NCBI GenBank assembly: GCA_964433675.1
Contig: CAYSSJ010000007.1
Location: forward strand, 1-64,000
DNA length: 64,000 nucleotides
DNA from: CAYSSJ01 sp964433675
GTDB lineage: Bacteria; Cloacimonadota; Cloacimonadia; Cloacimonadales; TCS61
Reading direction: 5' to 3'
Position numbers and translations under genes: made by a program. The notes under the pieces are model-generated. The model had not been told where the DNA came from. It made no database searches and worked only from the letters and a program-made list of their open reading frames with translations. Position 1 is the first letter of the stretch, and every line of letters begins with the position of its first letter. Below are positions 44,451 to 54,116 of this stretch, piece by piece.

Positions 44451-45224
44451 TCAATCGTGAGCATGTGCTAAGATTGTTTGCATCTCACGGTGTAATTTAC
44501 TATTGGATGCCAGGATGGTATCATCCCGATAATGCCAGCGAGAACCGTCGAAACGGGTAACTTTACCACCGGCTTCGGTGAGTATCAGACTGCCGGCAGC
44601 CATATCCCAGGGATGCAGCTTACGTTCGAAGAATCCATCTACTCTGCCGCAAGCGCAATAACAGAGGTCTATAGCAGCAGAACCGCAGCGCCTGACAGCC
44701 TGACAACGCTGCATAAATGCCAGATACTCTCTGATATAATACTCGCCACGCTGCCAACGATCATAAGGAAATCCGGTAGCGATGAGTGCATTTTTGTTAG
44801 TATCGATATTAGAAACTTGGATTGGAGCACCATTCAGATAGGCACCTTTACCCAATTGAGCTTCGAACAATTCATCTAATATCGGGTTGTAAACCACGCC
44901 ATAAGTGAGCCTGCCATTCTCCTCCACTCCGATAGAGACTGCGACAAACGGAAACCGATGTGCCAGATTGGTAGTGCCATCCACCGGATCGATGATCCAT
45001 CTTCTGGCGGAACTGCCGCTTGTTTCTGCACTTTCCTCTGCCAGGATCGAATCTGTCGGGAAATTTTCTTTGATAGCTTCCACAATGATCTTCTCGCAGG
45101 CAATATCTACTTCGGTCACCAGATCGATCTCACCTTTGTGTTCTATATTCAAATTTCTCTGATAATATGCCGAGCGAATTTTCTCACCAGCTGCTTGGGC
45201 TATCGTTCTCAAAAATTCTATCAT
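44451..45224 (-). CDS. suhB: Inositol monophosphatase family protein
   Basis: 257 residues, Mg-dependent sugar/inositol phosphatase. Metal and substrate motifs are intact: GEIDLVTEVD, AEES, WIIDPVDGTTNLAHRFPF and the late WDMAAGSLILTEAGG. The length is that of SuhB/IMPase. An AAAGGAG ribosome binding site precedes the start. It lies 45 bp downstream of the five-gene minus-strand operon and could be its last member. Substrate is not decided by the sequence: inositol-1-phosphate, other sugar phosphates or PAP are possible. Confidence 0.92.
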   Translation of the reverse strand: MIEFLRTIAQAAGEKIRSAYYQRNLNIEHKGEIDLVTEVDIACEKIIVEAIKENFPTDSILAEESAETSGSSARRWIIDPVDGTTNLAHRFPFVAVSIGVEENGRLTYGVVYNPILDELFEAQLGKGAYLNGAPIQVSNIDTNKNALIATGFPYDRWQRGEYYIREYLAFMQRCQAVRRCGSAAIDLCYCACGRVDGFFERKLHPWDMAAGSLILTEAGGKVTRFDGSRWHYRDDTILASNSKLHREMQTILAHAHD

Positions 45225-45269
45225 TCTATTATCTCCTTTCTAAGCAAGATTAATATATCGTTGGGCAAA

Positions 45270-46496
45270 TCAGAACCAACTATAATTTTGAGGTTTTGGT
45301 AGTTTGGAGAATAACTCATCTACCATATCTATGTAATTTTCATCAGATATTTTTGCTTTACCGAAGCAGACCGCTTTTCTAAACGAAAATGCTCCCACCA
45401 TAAGTGAAGAGAAAGCGGCTGACTCCAGCTTCACTTCGATCTGGGTTTGCTTATCAGACCTATTACGTTTTGCACCTATGGCAAATTTTTGATACTGTTC
45501 TGTAAAGCTATCATAGACTTCGAATTTGATCTTTATCCCTTTTGCTTCCAAATGATCGGCAAAGAGTTCGGGTATTAATGCTTTGGCATCCAAAACTTTA
45601 TACATTAAGCCGATAGCCAAAATAGCAGTGTCATGATAAGCTGGTGGTAAGAGACTGGATCTGCTACTGCGAACATCATCCAGATTGTGATAGAAATGCT
45701 CATCAAAAGTCGGGAAGGTGATATAGCGTATCTGATCTTTTTGAGTGTGCAAAAAAGTCATGAATTCGTCCAAGACCTCTTTGTTCTCATACAGTATCTC
45801 GTAAATACTGATATCACTGGTCAAAAAGTTCTCACTGTTTGTTTTTTGGAATCTGAAGATCATATAACCGTGAATCTTGTTCTCTTTACGATAGGCTATC
45901 ACCTTGGTTGATTGATTTTTGAGTGAATGCACAAATTCGAATTCATTCTTTTTTACCACACCATGAGTTTGAGATGCATAACGATTGAAGTATTCCAGCA
46001 GTTCATCTTTATCATCAATTCCCAGATAGACAAGATGTGATTTCTTTTTCTTATTTGGAAAAGATCCCGGCTTAGTCTGATAATAATACATCGGCGGACC
46101 ATACCCAAATCCCATCCGATAGTAGAAATCCGGTCTGAACGGATATAGGATCAAAATCTTCTTTTCTTTGTGCTGCCGGTGAAAATAATGCATTATTTCT
46201 TTGCAGATATGCTCCTTTTTGTGCAACAGATCGACAGCCACCGCTCCGATCCCACCAGCTTCGATCTCTTTGTGACAAAAATTCATCCTAAAATCGTGTA
46301 ATCGCATCCCCCCGACCATAACATTGTTTTGGAAGACCCCGTAGTTGTTCACTTTGGGATTTTCTTTTTGCACCTTCAGTATCCATTCTTTATAGTTCTG
46401 ATAACCATCTGTGACTTGTAATGGATATGCATTTGTCTGGATGCGGTAATAATCCCACACATCTTTTTCTGTAATCTTTCTGATTTCCATGTTCAC
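45270..46496 (-). CDS. Eis-like GNAT N-acetyltransferase
   Basis: 408 residues, about the Eis family size. The N-terminal GNAT domain (1-150) includes VAVDLLHKKEHICKEIM as the acetyl-CoA loop and LYPFRPDFYYRMGFGYG, characteristic of this COG4552-type family. A second GNAT-like domain and a C-terminal sterol-carrier-like domain (about 300-405) complete the Eis arrangement. Eis proteins acetylate amines such as aminoglycosides or polyamines; the substrate here is unknown. The start overlaps the XdhC stop by four bases, so it is co-translated with a molybdenum-enzyme maturation set, to which it has no obvious link. Confidence 0.82.
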   Translation of the reverse strand: MNMEIRKITEKDVWDYYRIQTNAYPLQVTDGYQNYKEWILKVQKENPKVNNYGVFQNNVMVGGMRLHDFRMNFCHKEIEAGGIGAVAVDLLHKKEHICKEIMHYFHRQHKEKKILILYPFRPDFYYRMGFGYGPPMYYYQTKPGSFPNKKKKSHLVYLGIDDKDELLEYFNRYASQTHGVVKKNEFEFVHSLKNQSTKVIAYRKENKIHGYMIFRFQKTNSENFLTSDISIYEILYENKEVLDEFMTFLHTQKDQIRYITFPTFDEHFYHNLDDVRSSRSSLLPPAYHDTAILAIGLMYKVLDAKALIPELFADHLEAKGIKIKFEVYDSFTEQYQKFAIGAKRNRSDKQTQIEVKLESAAFSSLMVGAFSFRKAVCFGKAKISDENYIDMVDELFSKLPKPQNYSWF

Positions 46497-47314
46497 TTCC
46501 TCTTATTTTGTCTTTTGCACATATGGATTTGATTGTCTTGATTATGTCTCACCGCTTGAATTTCAGCAATAATAGAGAGAGCGATCTCTGCCGGTTTGTT
46601 ACCCCCTATTCTCAATCCGATCGGCATATAGAGCTTGCTGATATCCGGGTTGTCCATGTCTTCACAAAGCTGGTTTAACATGAGCGCTGCCTTTTGTTGC
46701 GAAGCTATCACACCGATATATTTCGGTTCATAAACGGTTTTGCATATATCTTTGAGGATTTGATAATCAAGATCATGAGAGTGAGTAACGACCACAAAGT
46801 AACTTTTAGGAGTAATATTTTCTTTTTGAAAGAAATCGATATAGTTATCCGCTAAATAAGCATTTTGAGCAATAACTTCGCTCAATACATCTTTTCTGAT
46901 ATCTATAAGATGCACATTATAATCCAAATTTTGGGCAAACTCTACGACTATTCTCCCAATATGTCCGGCGCCGAAAATATACAAATTCTCACCACCTGCT
47001 ATATATTCGTAGAATAGGGTAGTTTTACCACCACAGATCATTCCGGTGGGGACTTCATCTTTGTTTAGCTCTCCAGAATCGGTAAGGTTGTAGGTAACCA
47101 GCTCACTTTCGGCTGATTTCAGAAGCGAACGAGAATGCTGAATAGCAAGTTTTTCCAGACTACCACCTCCGACCGTTCCTATCGTTTTACCATCGGGTAA
47201 TACCAGCATTTTCGCACCTGGCAGTCCGGGTCCGTGTCCCTCTTTTTCTACCACGGTCACTACCACACATGCTCTTCCCAGATCCAAATTTTGCATTATT
47301 TCTCTATAGATCAT
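46493..47314 (-). CDS. xdhC: XdhC/CoxI family molybdenum enzyme maturation protein
   Basis: 273 residues. The N-terminal XdhC_CoxI domain (1-100) has GLPGAKMLVLPDGK and GTVGGGSLE. A Rossmann domain (110-255) has YIFGAGHIGRIV and VVTHSHDLDY, and ends near PIGLRIGGNKPAEIALSIIAEI in two stretches. XdhC proteins bind molybdenum cofactor and insert its sulfurated form into xanthine dehydrogenase-type hydroxylases. No hydroxylase subunit is encoded in the window. It overlaps its upstream and downstream neighbours by four bases each. The LRIGG variant of the usual LDIGA is unusual but conservative. Confidence 0.9.
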   Translation of the reverse strand: MIYREIMQNLDLGRACVVVTVVEKEGHGPGLPGAKMLVLPDGKTIGTVGGGSLEKLAIQHSRSLLKSAESELVTYNLTDSGELNKDEVPTGMICGGKTTLFYEYIAGGENLYIFGAGHIGRIVVEFAQNLDYNVHLIDIRKDVLSEVIAQNAYLADNYIDFFQKENITPKSYFVVVTHSHDLDYQILKDICKTVYEPKYIGVIASQQKAALMLNQLCEDMDNPDISKLYMPIGLRIGGNKPAEIALSIIAEIQAVRHNQDNQIHMCKRQNKRK

Positions 47315-48033
47315 AAAAAATCCTCCTTCAGAAGTGTTACATATTTTCTACTTTTCAGATATCTATTCGGTGTAGCTTCTTTGACTTGCTGAAATATCAG
47401 TTTCTCATCCTCACAATATATCCCGCAAAGTGCATCTATACAATAGTCGAACAAAACAGGTGAAATCGGTGTGGTTGGTCCGACCAGCAATACAAAAGCA
47501 TTTTCATGCACATATTTGAGAATATTTGCCAAACTATGATTAGTAAGAGTGGTAGAAGAGATAGCCACCAATTCCGCTTCAGGAAGATATTGTGGGATAT
47601 CCGCCTCGGTATAGTCTCCCGGATGAGGTTGTTTCTCAAACACAAATAATCGTTTGAAACCATGAGCAGCATCTACAAAAGGAAAATGTCCGATCACTGC
47701 TACTGATCTGTTTTTACCTTTGTCAGAAAGGATATCTTTGGCATTTATTTCTCTTATCTTATCATTATATCTCTCAAGTGCGCTATTGATAGCTGCCATA
47801 CCGACAGAAGCTTTCAGAAGCTCATCACTAAGCGCAAATCGAGCCAAATCGGAGCTGCTGAGGTCAGTCAGTTCCTTATTCTTATCGCAAAGAGGAAGTT
47901 CATTAACATTATTGCTTAAAGTAGTGGCAAGTCCCAGATAGCGGCTTTTGACTGCTACATTATTCAGCCCGATGCATACATCTCTCACCGGCAGGGGTGG
48001 GATACTATCTATCAATTTTCTCAATATCTGCAC
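47311..48033 (-). CDS. DUF4213/DUF364-type putative metal-chelation protein
   Basis: 240 residues. The N-terminal part (1-95) has the DUF4213 style ending VGMAAINSAL, and the C-terminal part (100-240) the DUF364 style: VAVIGHFPF, LFVFEKQPHPGDY, ISSTTLTNHSL and VLLVGPTTPISPVLFDY. These families are linked to heavy-metal or cofactor handling without a proven reaction. The start is GTG at 48033, inside the mocA-like gene, with GGAG six bases before it; overlap 29 bp. Its place between a MocA-like and an XdhC-like gene suggests a role in molybdenum-enzyme maturation, which is inference from context. Confidence 0.8.
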   Translation of the reverse strand: MQILRKLIDSIPPLPVRDVCIGLNNVAVKSRYLGLATTLSNNVNELPLCDKNKELTDLSSSDLARFALSDELLKASVGMAAINSALERYNDKIREINAKDILSDKGKNRSVAVIGHFPFVDAAHGFKRLFVFEKQPHPGDYTEADIPQYLPEAELVAISSTTLTNHSLANILKYVHENAFVLLVGPTTPISPVLFDYCIDALCGIYCEDEKLIFQQVKEATPNRYLKSRKYVTLLKEDFL

Positions 48034-48580
48034 GAATACTCCGTATATCTTCGTCCGTATCTATATCTTTGACGATAAATGGATCATCTACCTCTACGAT
48101 CTCTGCCTTATAATGCCTGAGGATGTCGCGCAGAGTATGCTGTTCATCGGCATCTATTATCTTACCCGCTATCTCCTTATCCAACAATACGGGATGCCCT
48201 TTTATACCATTGCAAATTGGAACAACCACCTTACCCAGCTGAGCCAAGAGAGCCCTATAAGTCTTTATACTTACAAACGGTGTATCGGCAGGCAGAACGA
48301 AAAAACGCTCGGCTCTGATTTGCTCTGCTCCGGCTTTAACCGAACTAAACATCCCTTTATCATATTTTTCATTGATGACAATTTGCGCTTTGGGAAAATC
48401 TTCCACATAGATCTTCAATTCATCCGCTCGATATCCCAAGACGACATATATCCTATCACAAATAGCACTCAAGCTCATCAGAGAATGCTGAATGACCGGT
48501 ATATTACCTATTTCGGTGAGTAGTTTGAAATCCGATGTCCTACTCGAATAACCTGCTGCCAACAGTATCGCTTCTGTCAT
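48005..48580 (-). CDS. mocA: MocA-like nucleotidyltransferase
   Basis: 191 residues, MobA-like NTP-transferase fold. ILLAAGYSSRTSDFKLL is the nucleotide-binding loop (LAAGxSxRxxxxKLL), VLPADTPFV carries the metal-binding Asp, and GIKGHPVLLDKEI is the GHP motif of the CTP/GTP:molybdopterin transferases. The usual GRM of the loop is replaced by RTSDF. MocA makes molybdopterin cytosine dinucleotide, the cofactor form used by xanthine-dehydrogenase-type enzymes, so it fits the XdhC-like neighbour. It overlaps the upstream amidohydrolase by four bases. Whether it uses CTP or GTP cannot be read from the sequence. Confidence 0.87.
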   Translation of the reverse strand: MTEAILLAAGYSSRTSDFKLLTEIGNIPVIQHSLMSLSAICDRIYVVLGYRADELKIYVEDFPKAQIVINEKYDKGMFSSVKAGAEQIRAERFFVLPADTPFVSIKTYRALLAQLGKVVVPICNGIKGHPVLLDKEIAGKIIDADEQHTLRDILRHYKAEIVEVDDPFIVKDIDTDEDIRSIRADIEKIDR

Positions 48581-49902
48581 GGTTTTAGATACTCTCCTAT
48601 CCCCGGTTTGGCTACAATTCCACTCTCACAATCATACACCAAATTTCCCCGCACATATGTTTGCCGGATCTTTCCTTGGGAGCTTTGTCCTTCAAACGGA
48701 GTTGATTTTCCTTTGGAGTAGAAATTTTCTGCTTTAATAAATGTCCCTGCATTGGGATCGAAGATGACCATATCGGCATCTTTGCCTACTTCTAATGAAC
48801 CTTTTCTATCGAATAGTCCATAAGTACGGGCAGCATTTTCACAAGTTATTTGCAGAAATCTGGTTAGAGAAAGCTTATTTTTCACCAATCCTTCCCAATA
48901 GAGATAGAGCAGCATAGTCTCGATTCCGGGGATACCGGCATAATCGGTGAGGATAGAGCCGGTATTCTTTTTCTGTTTGGGAGCGGGGGCATGATCGGTA
49001 GCCACAAAATCGATACCGCCATCTATAAGCTTATGCCAAAGTTGCATGCGGTTTTCAGGTTTTTTCAAAGGTGGATTCACTTTCAGAACCGATCCGAGTT
49101 TCATGTAATCTGCCAAATCGAATTGCAGATAATGTGGGGCTGTCTCACCGCTGAGGAACTTGTTCTCTGCCACTATCTCTGCCGCTTCTGCTGTACTGAT
49201 ATGAACTATATGGATATGAGCTTGATACTTGGAAGCCACTCTGCTTGCTTTTTTTACTGCCTCTATCTCTGCTGCCTCCGGTCTGCTAAGATAGTGATCA
49301 TAGGGAGTTGCTATCGCCTTCGATTTATTTATCTTAGAGACAAAATTCGGATCTTCTGCATGCAATAAGACAGGTCTGCTGAGCTTGGAAGCCAGTTTTA
49401 CTACTTGCTCAAATTGTGATAAATTCAGAGAGCTGAAAGTATCCATCCCGGAGGTAAAATAAGTTTTGAAGCCGGGCACAAAATCTCGCAATTCTTTCAT
49501 ATTTATTTCTAAGTTTGCAAAACTCTGCCCTGATACGCCGCCATAAAGGCAATAATCTACTATTGCTTTGTTTTTGGTTACTTTTAGCTTATTCGACAAT
49601 GCTGCTTTATCGGTTACTGGTGGAAGCGAAGTACATGGCATATCGATGACAGTGGTGACTCCCCCTGCAGCAGCAGCTGAGGTTCCGGTACAAAAATCCT
49701 CTCTATCACTAAAGCCCGGATCATTGAAATGAACATGCGGGTCTATTGCTCCGGGAAAAATCAGAAAACCGGAAACATCTATCATTTCAGAGCCGCTGAT
49801 CCTGTCTCTTATCTGAGTAATCTTCCCATTATCGAACTCCAGATCAGCACGGATATAATCCGTATTTCCCGGCATCGCCAGCAATCCACCGTGCAATATC
49901 AT
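48577..49902 (-). CDS. Dihydroorotase/allantoinase family amidohydrolase
   Basis: 441 residues, TIM-barrel cyclic amidohydrolase. Metal ligands are visible: HVHFNDPGF (paired His), the Lys of GFKTYFTSG as the likely carbamylated bridge, LLHAEDP, HIVHIST and the Asp of ATDHAPAP. IDMPCTSLPP resembles allantoinases as much as dihydroorotases. It is the first gene of the operon with MocA-like and XdhC-like proteins, which favours ring opening in purine catabolism (allantoin or a hydantoin) over pyrimidine synthesis; no other pyr genes are near. The start has GGAGGA five bases upstream. Confidence 0.85.
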   Translation of the reverse strand: MILHGGLLAMPGNTDYIRADLEFDNGKITQIRDRISGSEMIDVSGFLIFPGAIDPHVHFNDPGFSDREDFCTGTSAAAAGGVTTVIDMPCTSLPPVTDKAALSNKLKVTKNKAIVDYCLYGGVSGQSFANLEINMKELRDFVPGFKTYFTSGMDTFSSLNLSQFEQVVKLASKLSRPVLLHAEDPNFVSKINKSKAIATPYDHYLSRPEAAEIEAVKKASRVASKYQAHIHIVHISTAEAAEIVAENKFLSGETAPHYLQFDLADYMKLGSVLKVNPPLKKPENRMQLWHKLIDGGIDFVATDHAPAPKQKKNTGSILTDYAGIPGIETMLLYLYWEGLVKNKLSLTRFLQITCENAARTYGLFDRKGSLEVGKDADMVIFDPNAGTFIKAENFYSKGKSTPFEGQSSQGKIRQTYVRGNLVYDCESGIVAKPGIGEYLKP

Positions 49903-49926
49903 CTCATTCCTCCTTTTGTGAGTGGC

Positions 49927-49955
49927 AATTTAACATCTGGTATAATATCTGTCAA
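49927..49955 (-). promoter_or_regulatory. Sigma-70 promoter of the amidohydrolase operon
   Basis: On the minus strand TTGACA (49950-49955) and TAAATT (49927-49932) have a 17-bp spacer, 25 bp before the start at 49902. The -35 is perfect, the -10 matches four of six. Confidence 0.6.
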
Positions 49956-50082
49956 AATAGTTTTGCTACGTACGGTCACTTTTTACATTTGCATACACTT
50001 AATATACTTTGAAATAATCAAAAAAAGCTTTACAAAAAAACCATCATAACATTTTATTATTCTTAAGAGAGGGATATGAATT

Positions 50083-53000
50083 ATGAAAGAAATAGATCGG
50101 AGTAGCAAGGAAATGAACCAAGCAAATAGGAAGACAATCCTGTTAGTCGAAGACGAAGCTTTGATCGCTATGGATGAAGCGAATACCATCAAGAAGTTCG
50201 GTTACGATGTACTTACTGCTACCAACGGTCAGAAAGCGATCGATATAGCAAGACAAAACCCTGACATCGATCTGATCCTCATGGATATCGATCTGGGTAG
50301 CGGAATGGATGGGACAGAAGCAGCGAAAATTATCTTAGCTTTCAGAGAAGTGCCAATTGTCTTCTTAACCTCTCATTCCGAACGCGAGATGGTAGAAAAA
50401 GTCAAAGGTATCACACGCTATGGTTATTTACTGAAAAATTCCGGTGATTTTGTCTTACGTTCCTCTATCGAAATGGCTTTCGAGCTATTCGATGCCCATC
50501 AAAAGACCAAAGCAGAAGAGCAAAAATATGAATTGATCGCTCAAAATACCGCTGATGTGATCTGGTTGATGGATCTAGACTTAAATCTGCTATACATTAG
50601 CCCTTCGATTGAAAAAATGACCGGCTATACTCAGGCTGAATATCTGAAATTACCCTTCGAACAAACCATGACTCCGGCTTCGTTAAAAAAAGTATATTCT
50701 TATATGCAAGAGGAAATGGAGCTTGAAAGGAGAGGTGAGGCAGATCCTACAAAAGAACGAAAGATAGAACTACAAGAATTAAAAAATGACGGATCTGTTA
50801 TATGGATAGAGGCAAATATCTCTGTGTTGCGCGATAAAGATAATATCCCGATAAAACTAATCGGTGTCAGCAGAGATATTACCGAACGGAAAATGATGGA
50901 ATCCGCTTTACGCGAAAGTGAAGAAAAATACCGTCGGTTCGTAGAAACTACCAATGAAGGCATCTGGGCTGTCGATAACGATTTTAAGACTACCTATATA
51001 AATACACATATGGCAAAGATGCTGGGGTATTCAAAAGATGAGATACTAAACCAACCGCTCTCGAATTTCGTTTTTCCCGAAGATATGTCTGTCTTTCAAG
51101 AAAACATTGAAATCTGCAAACAGGGTAAAAATCGGGTATATGAACAGAAGTTCCGACACAAAAAGGGTAGAACTATCTGGGTGATTATCTCAAACTCACC
51201 AATCAAAGAGCATGATGGCAGGATTAGTGGTTGCTTCGCTATGGTTACCGATATCACTAAAATGAAACAAGCTGAACAAAGAGAGGAGACAGTCCACCAT
51301 CTTCTTCGTACTATTCAGGAAATAAACCAGATGATGATCCGTGCAAATGATGCCCAAACTCTGATAAAAATGACTTGTGATCTTTTGATTAGCAATAGAG
51401 ACTACAGCCACGCCTATCTCATTATTACAGATGAAGATAATAATCCAACATATTACGCTCAAAGTGGTTTTGAGAATGATATTGCTATACATACTCTGCC
51501 AAAATGTGCCCGAGTAGCACTATCTCAGCCGGATATTTTCTTCGCTAAAATGGATGATGAGCTTTGCTCCGATTGCATTCTAGATCAGCAAACTGTACAC
51601 CCCTATATCCAAGTGATAAAGCTGCAACATAATGAAGTGATTTATGGAGTCTTAGCAGTTTCAGGTAAAAAAGAACTACTTGATCTGAACGAAGAAAAAG
51701 ACCTGCTGCGTGAAGTAGCGGGAGATATCGGCTATGCTCTGCATAATTTGATGTACGAGCAGAAGAGAATAGATACCGATACTACCCTGAAAGAAAGAGT
51801 GAAAGAACTACATAGCCTTTATGAGATCATCAAACTCAGCACTAAACCGAACATCACTATATCTGAGGTTATGCAAAAAGTGGTGGAACTTACCACTGCT
51901 GCTATGCAATATCCTGATATTACCAGCGCTCGTATCGTCTATGCAGATCAAATCTTCAAAACTGCCAATTATCAGCCTACCGATTGGAAGATAAATAGTG
52001 ATATTATGCTTGATAACCTGAAGAGGGGCTTTATCGAAGTAAATTATTTGAGAAAACCTCCAAGATCGGATAAAGAAGCATTTTTATACGAAGAGCAGGA
52101 GCTTTTGGAGGCTATAGCCGAGCATCTAAGCACATTAATTCAACGAAAGGAAACTCTCCGGCTGTTACACGAGAACAAAGAATTTCTCGAAGTAATGCTT
52201 GATTCGATCGGTGACGCCATGATAGCTACCGACAGAGAAGGAAAGATCATCAAGATGAATCCGATCGCAGAAGAGCTTACCGGCTGGAATTTGTCCGAAG
52301 CTGAAGGTAAAAAACTATCCGAATGTTTTCAAATCATCAATGCCCATACCAGAAAACCCGCAAAAAACCCTGTAGATAAAGTTATGAAATCGGGCAAGGT
52401 AGAAGGCTTGGCAAATGATACCATCTTAATAGCAAAAAATGGTAAGGAATTGCAAATCGCAGACAGTGCTGCACCTATCGAAAATGAAGAGGGACAGATA
52501 TATGGTGTGATCATGATATTCCGAGATGTGAGCCACGAATATAAGAATCGCATCAGACTACAAAAAAGCAGAGATGAACTTTTTTATCGGGAGAAAGAAC
52601 TGAGAACGATCGTGGATAATATACCCGGTATTGTCGGACGGGTAGATAAAGATCTGCGCTACATATTCGTCAGTAAGGGATATGAAACTACTTTCGGAAA
52701 ATCTCGGAATGAAATCATCGGCAAGACTATGCCTGAAGTGTTATCGGAACTCGCTTATAATAATGCCAAACCATATATCGATAAAGCTTTGAGCGGAGAG
52801 TCGGTTACCTTCGAGAACTCATTCTATCTGCCAGATGGACAAAATATGGTCGGTTTAACTACATTCATCCCTGATCTGGATGAACAAGGTAAAGTACAGG
52901 GTTTATTTATCATAGGATTAGATATAACCGAGCGTAAACAGGCTGAGCTCAGATTGGTAGAAAAAGAAGATCAGATCCGTCAAATAGCGGAATCTACCGA

Positions 53001-53952
53001 CGCGGTTCTATGGGAATATGATATTATCATAGACCGGTGGACTTATGTGGCACCGCAAGTGGACAAGATACTCGGATACAAACCGGATGATTGGACAAAC
53101 CTACAGTTCTGGCTCGATAATCTGCACCCGGAAGACAGAGAATGGGCTTCTGAATATTGCTTCGCATGTACCAAACGAGGAGAGAAACACAGATTCGAGT
53201 ATCGTTTTCGCAAAAAAAACGGGAATTATATCTGGCTTCGTGATGTAGTAAATGTGGAAATGCAAGATGAGAAACCGGTAAAACTACGCGGTATCATGAT
53301 AGATATATCCGAGAGAAAAGATGCTGAAATTAAGCTAAAAAAACTATTGGAAGAGAAAGTACTTCTGCTCAAGGAAGTGCATCACAGAATAAAAAACAAT
53401 ATGAGCACTATAATCAGCCTGCTATCCATCCAAGCTGCCGCCTTGAAAAACAAATCGGCTATCTCTGCCCTACAAGATGCCCAAGCAAGAATCAAATCTA
53501 TGCTGCTTATCTATGAAAAACTGTTTAGTACGCAAAACTACCTCGAGATCGATGTGTCCAATTATATTTCCGAATTGGTCAACCAAGTAGCCAGCTCTTA
53601 TTCTTACAGGGATAAGATAACTATCAGCAAGGATATAGATCAGCTAATTTGGCAGCCGAAAAAAGCATTCCCGCTCGGTATCATCGTAAATGAACTGCTC
53701 ACCAATGCCTATAAACATGCCTTCTCTAACAATATGCAAGGTGAGATCAGAATCTCTCTCAAACAGAAACCCGATAACAATATGGAACTAACCATCAGTG
53801 ATAATGGTGTGGGATTACCGGATAAACGTGAAGAGTCCAACCATAGTTTCGGACTTGATCTCATATCAGCTTTGGTGGAGCAGATCAACGGCGAACTCGA
53901 AATAAAAAGCGACGAAGGAACCAGCTTCAGGATCACATTCCCAAGTGAATGA
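50083..53952 (+). CDS. Multi-PAS sensor histidine kinase with N-terminal receiver
   Basis: 1289 residues, no membrane segment. The N-terminal receiver (18-135) has E23-D24, phosphoacceptor D68 and Lys in YLLKN. Then come PAS/PAC domains (about 145-270 and 280-405), two GAF-like domains (about 410-560 and 565-690), and three more PAS domains (about 700-825, 835-955, 965-1090). The kinase core is HisKA_2 type, EVHHRIKNN with His at about 1101, and an HATPase (about 1190-1289) with NELLTNAYKHA and DNGVGLP. HisKA_2 kinases often signal to stand-alone regulators; the N-terminal receiver may control the kinase itself. A GAGGGA ribosome binding site precedes the start. Ligand unknown; no target gene adjoins it. 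Confidence 0.93.
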   Translation: MKEIDRSSKEMNQANRKTILLVEDEALIAMDEANTIKKFGYDVLTATNGQKAIDIARQNPDIDLILMDIDLGSGMDGTEAAKIILAFREVPIVFLTSHSEREMVEKVKGITRYGYLLKNSGDFVLRSSIEMAFELFDAHQKTKAEEQKYELIAQNTADVIWLMDLDLNLLYISPSIEKMTGYTQAEYLKLPFEQTMTPASLKKVYSYMQEEMELERRGEADPTKERKIELQELKNDGSVIWIEANISVLRDKDNIPIKLIGVSRDITERKMMESALRESEEKYRRFVETTNEGIWAVDNDFKTTYINTHMAKMLGYSKDEILNQPLSNFVFPEDMSVFQENIEICKQGKNRVYEQKFRHKKGRTIWVIISNSPIKEHDGRISGCFAMVTDITKMKQAEQREETVHHLLRTIQEINQMMIRANDAQTLIKMTCDLLISNRDYSHAYLIITDEDNNPTYYAQSGFENDIAIHTLPKCARVALSQPDIFFAKMDDELCSDCILDQQTVHPYIQVIKLQHNEVIYGVLAVSGKKELLDLNEEKDLLREVAGDIGYALHNLMYEQKRIDTDTTLKERVKELHSLYEIIKLSTKPNITISEVMQKVVELTTAAMQYPDITSARIVYADQIFKTANYQPTDWKINSDIMLDNLKRGFIEVNYLRKPPRSDKEAFLYEEQELLEAIAEHLSTLIQRKETLRLLHENKEFLEVMLDSIGDAMIATDREGKIIKMNPIAEELTGWNLSEAEGKKLSECFQIINAHTRKPAKNPVDKVMKSGKVEGLANDTILIAKNGKELQIADSAAPIENEEGQIYGVIMIFRDVSHEYKNRIRLQKSRDELFYREKELRTIVDNIPGIVGRVDKDLRYIFVSKGYETTFGKSRNEIIGKTMPEVLSELAYNNAKPYIDKALSGESVTFENSFYLPDGQNMVGLTTFIPDLDEQGKVQGLFIIGLDITERKQAELRLVEKEDQIRQIAESTDAVLWEYDIIIDRWTYVAPQVDKILGYKPDDWTNLQFWLDNLHPEDREWASEYCFACTKRGEKHRFEYRFRKKNGNYIWLRDVVNVEMQDEKPVKLRGIMIDISERKDAEIKLKKLLEEKVLLLKEVHHRIKNNMSTIISLLSIQAAALKNKSAISALQDAQARIKSMLLIYEKLFSTQNYLEIDVSNYISELVNQVASSYSYRDKITISKDIDQLIWQPKKAFPLGIIVNELLTNAYKHAFSNNMQGEIRISLKQKPDNNMELTISDNGVGLPDKREESNHSFGLDLISALVEQINGELEIKSDEGTSFRITFPSE

Positions 53953-53953
53953 A

Positions 53954-54070
53954 GTAGGGCAATTTAACAAAATGCCTTATGTAGGACAATTTACCAAATT
54001 GTCCTTTCTTTGCAAACTACATCTATTCCTATGCTACTTTCCCGTACGGAAATTTGATAAATTGCCGTAT
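53954..54070. repeat. Palindromic family F units, left of the two-gene cassette
   Basis: Three short palindromes: 53954-53980 (GGGCAATTT/AAAATGCC), 53981-54007 (perfect GGACAATTT-ACC-AAATTGTCC) and 54044-54070 (TACGGAAATTT/AAATTGCCGTA). The segment 53981-54070 has a related copy at 56295-56384 in the same orientation, identical over the first 31 bases. Confidence 0.8.
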
Positions 54071-54116
54071 TCGGGGCGCAAATTGTTAGTTTCGTAGTGT
54101 AAAATAGCATCTTGCC

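Noticed and set aside
49981..50082. Promoter for the multi-PAS kinase (TTTACA at 50029 with a TTTTAT or TATTAT -10)
   Set aside because: The spacing is either good with a poor -10 or poor with a good -10. The region is too AT-rich to decide.
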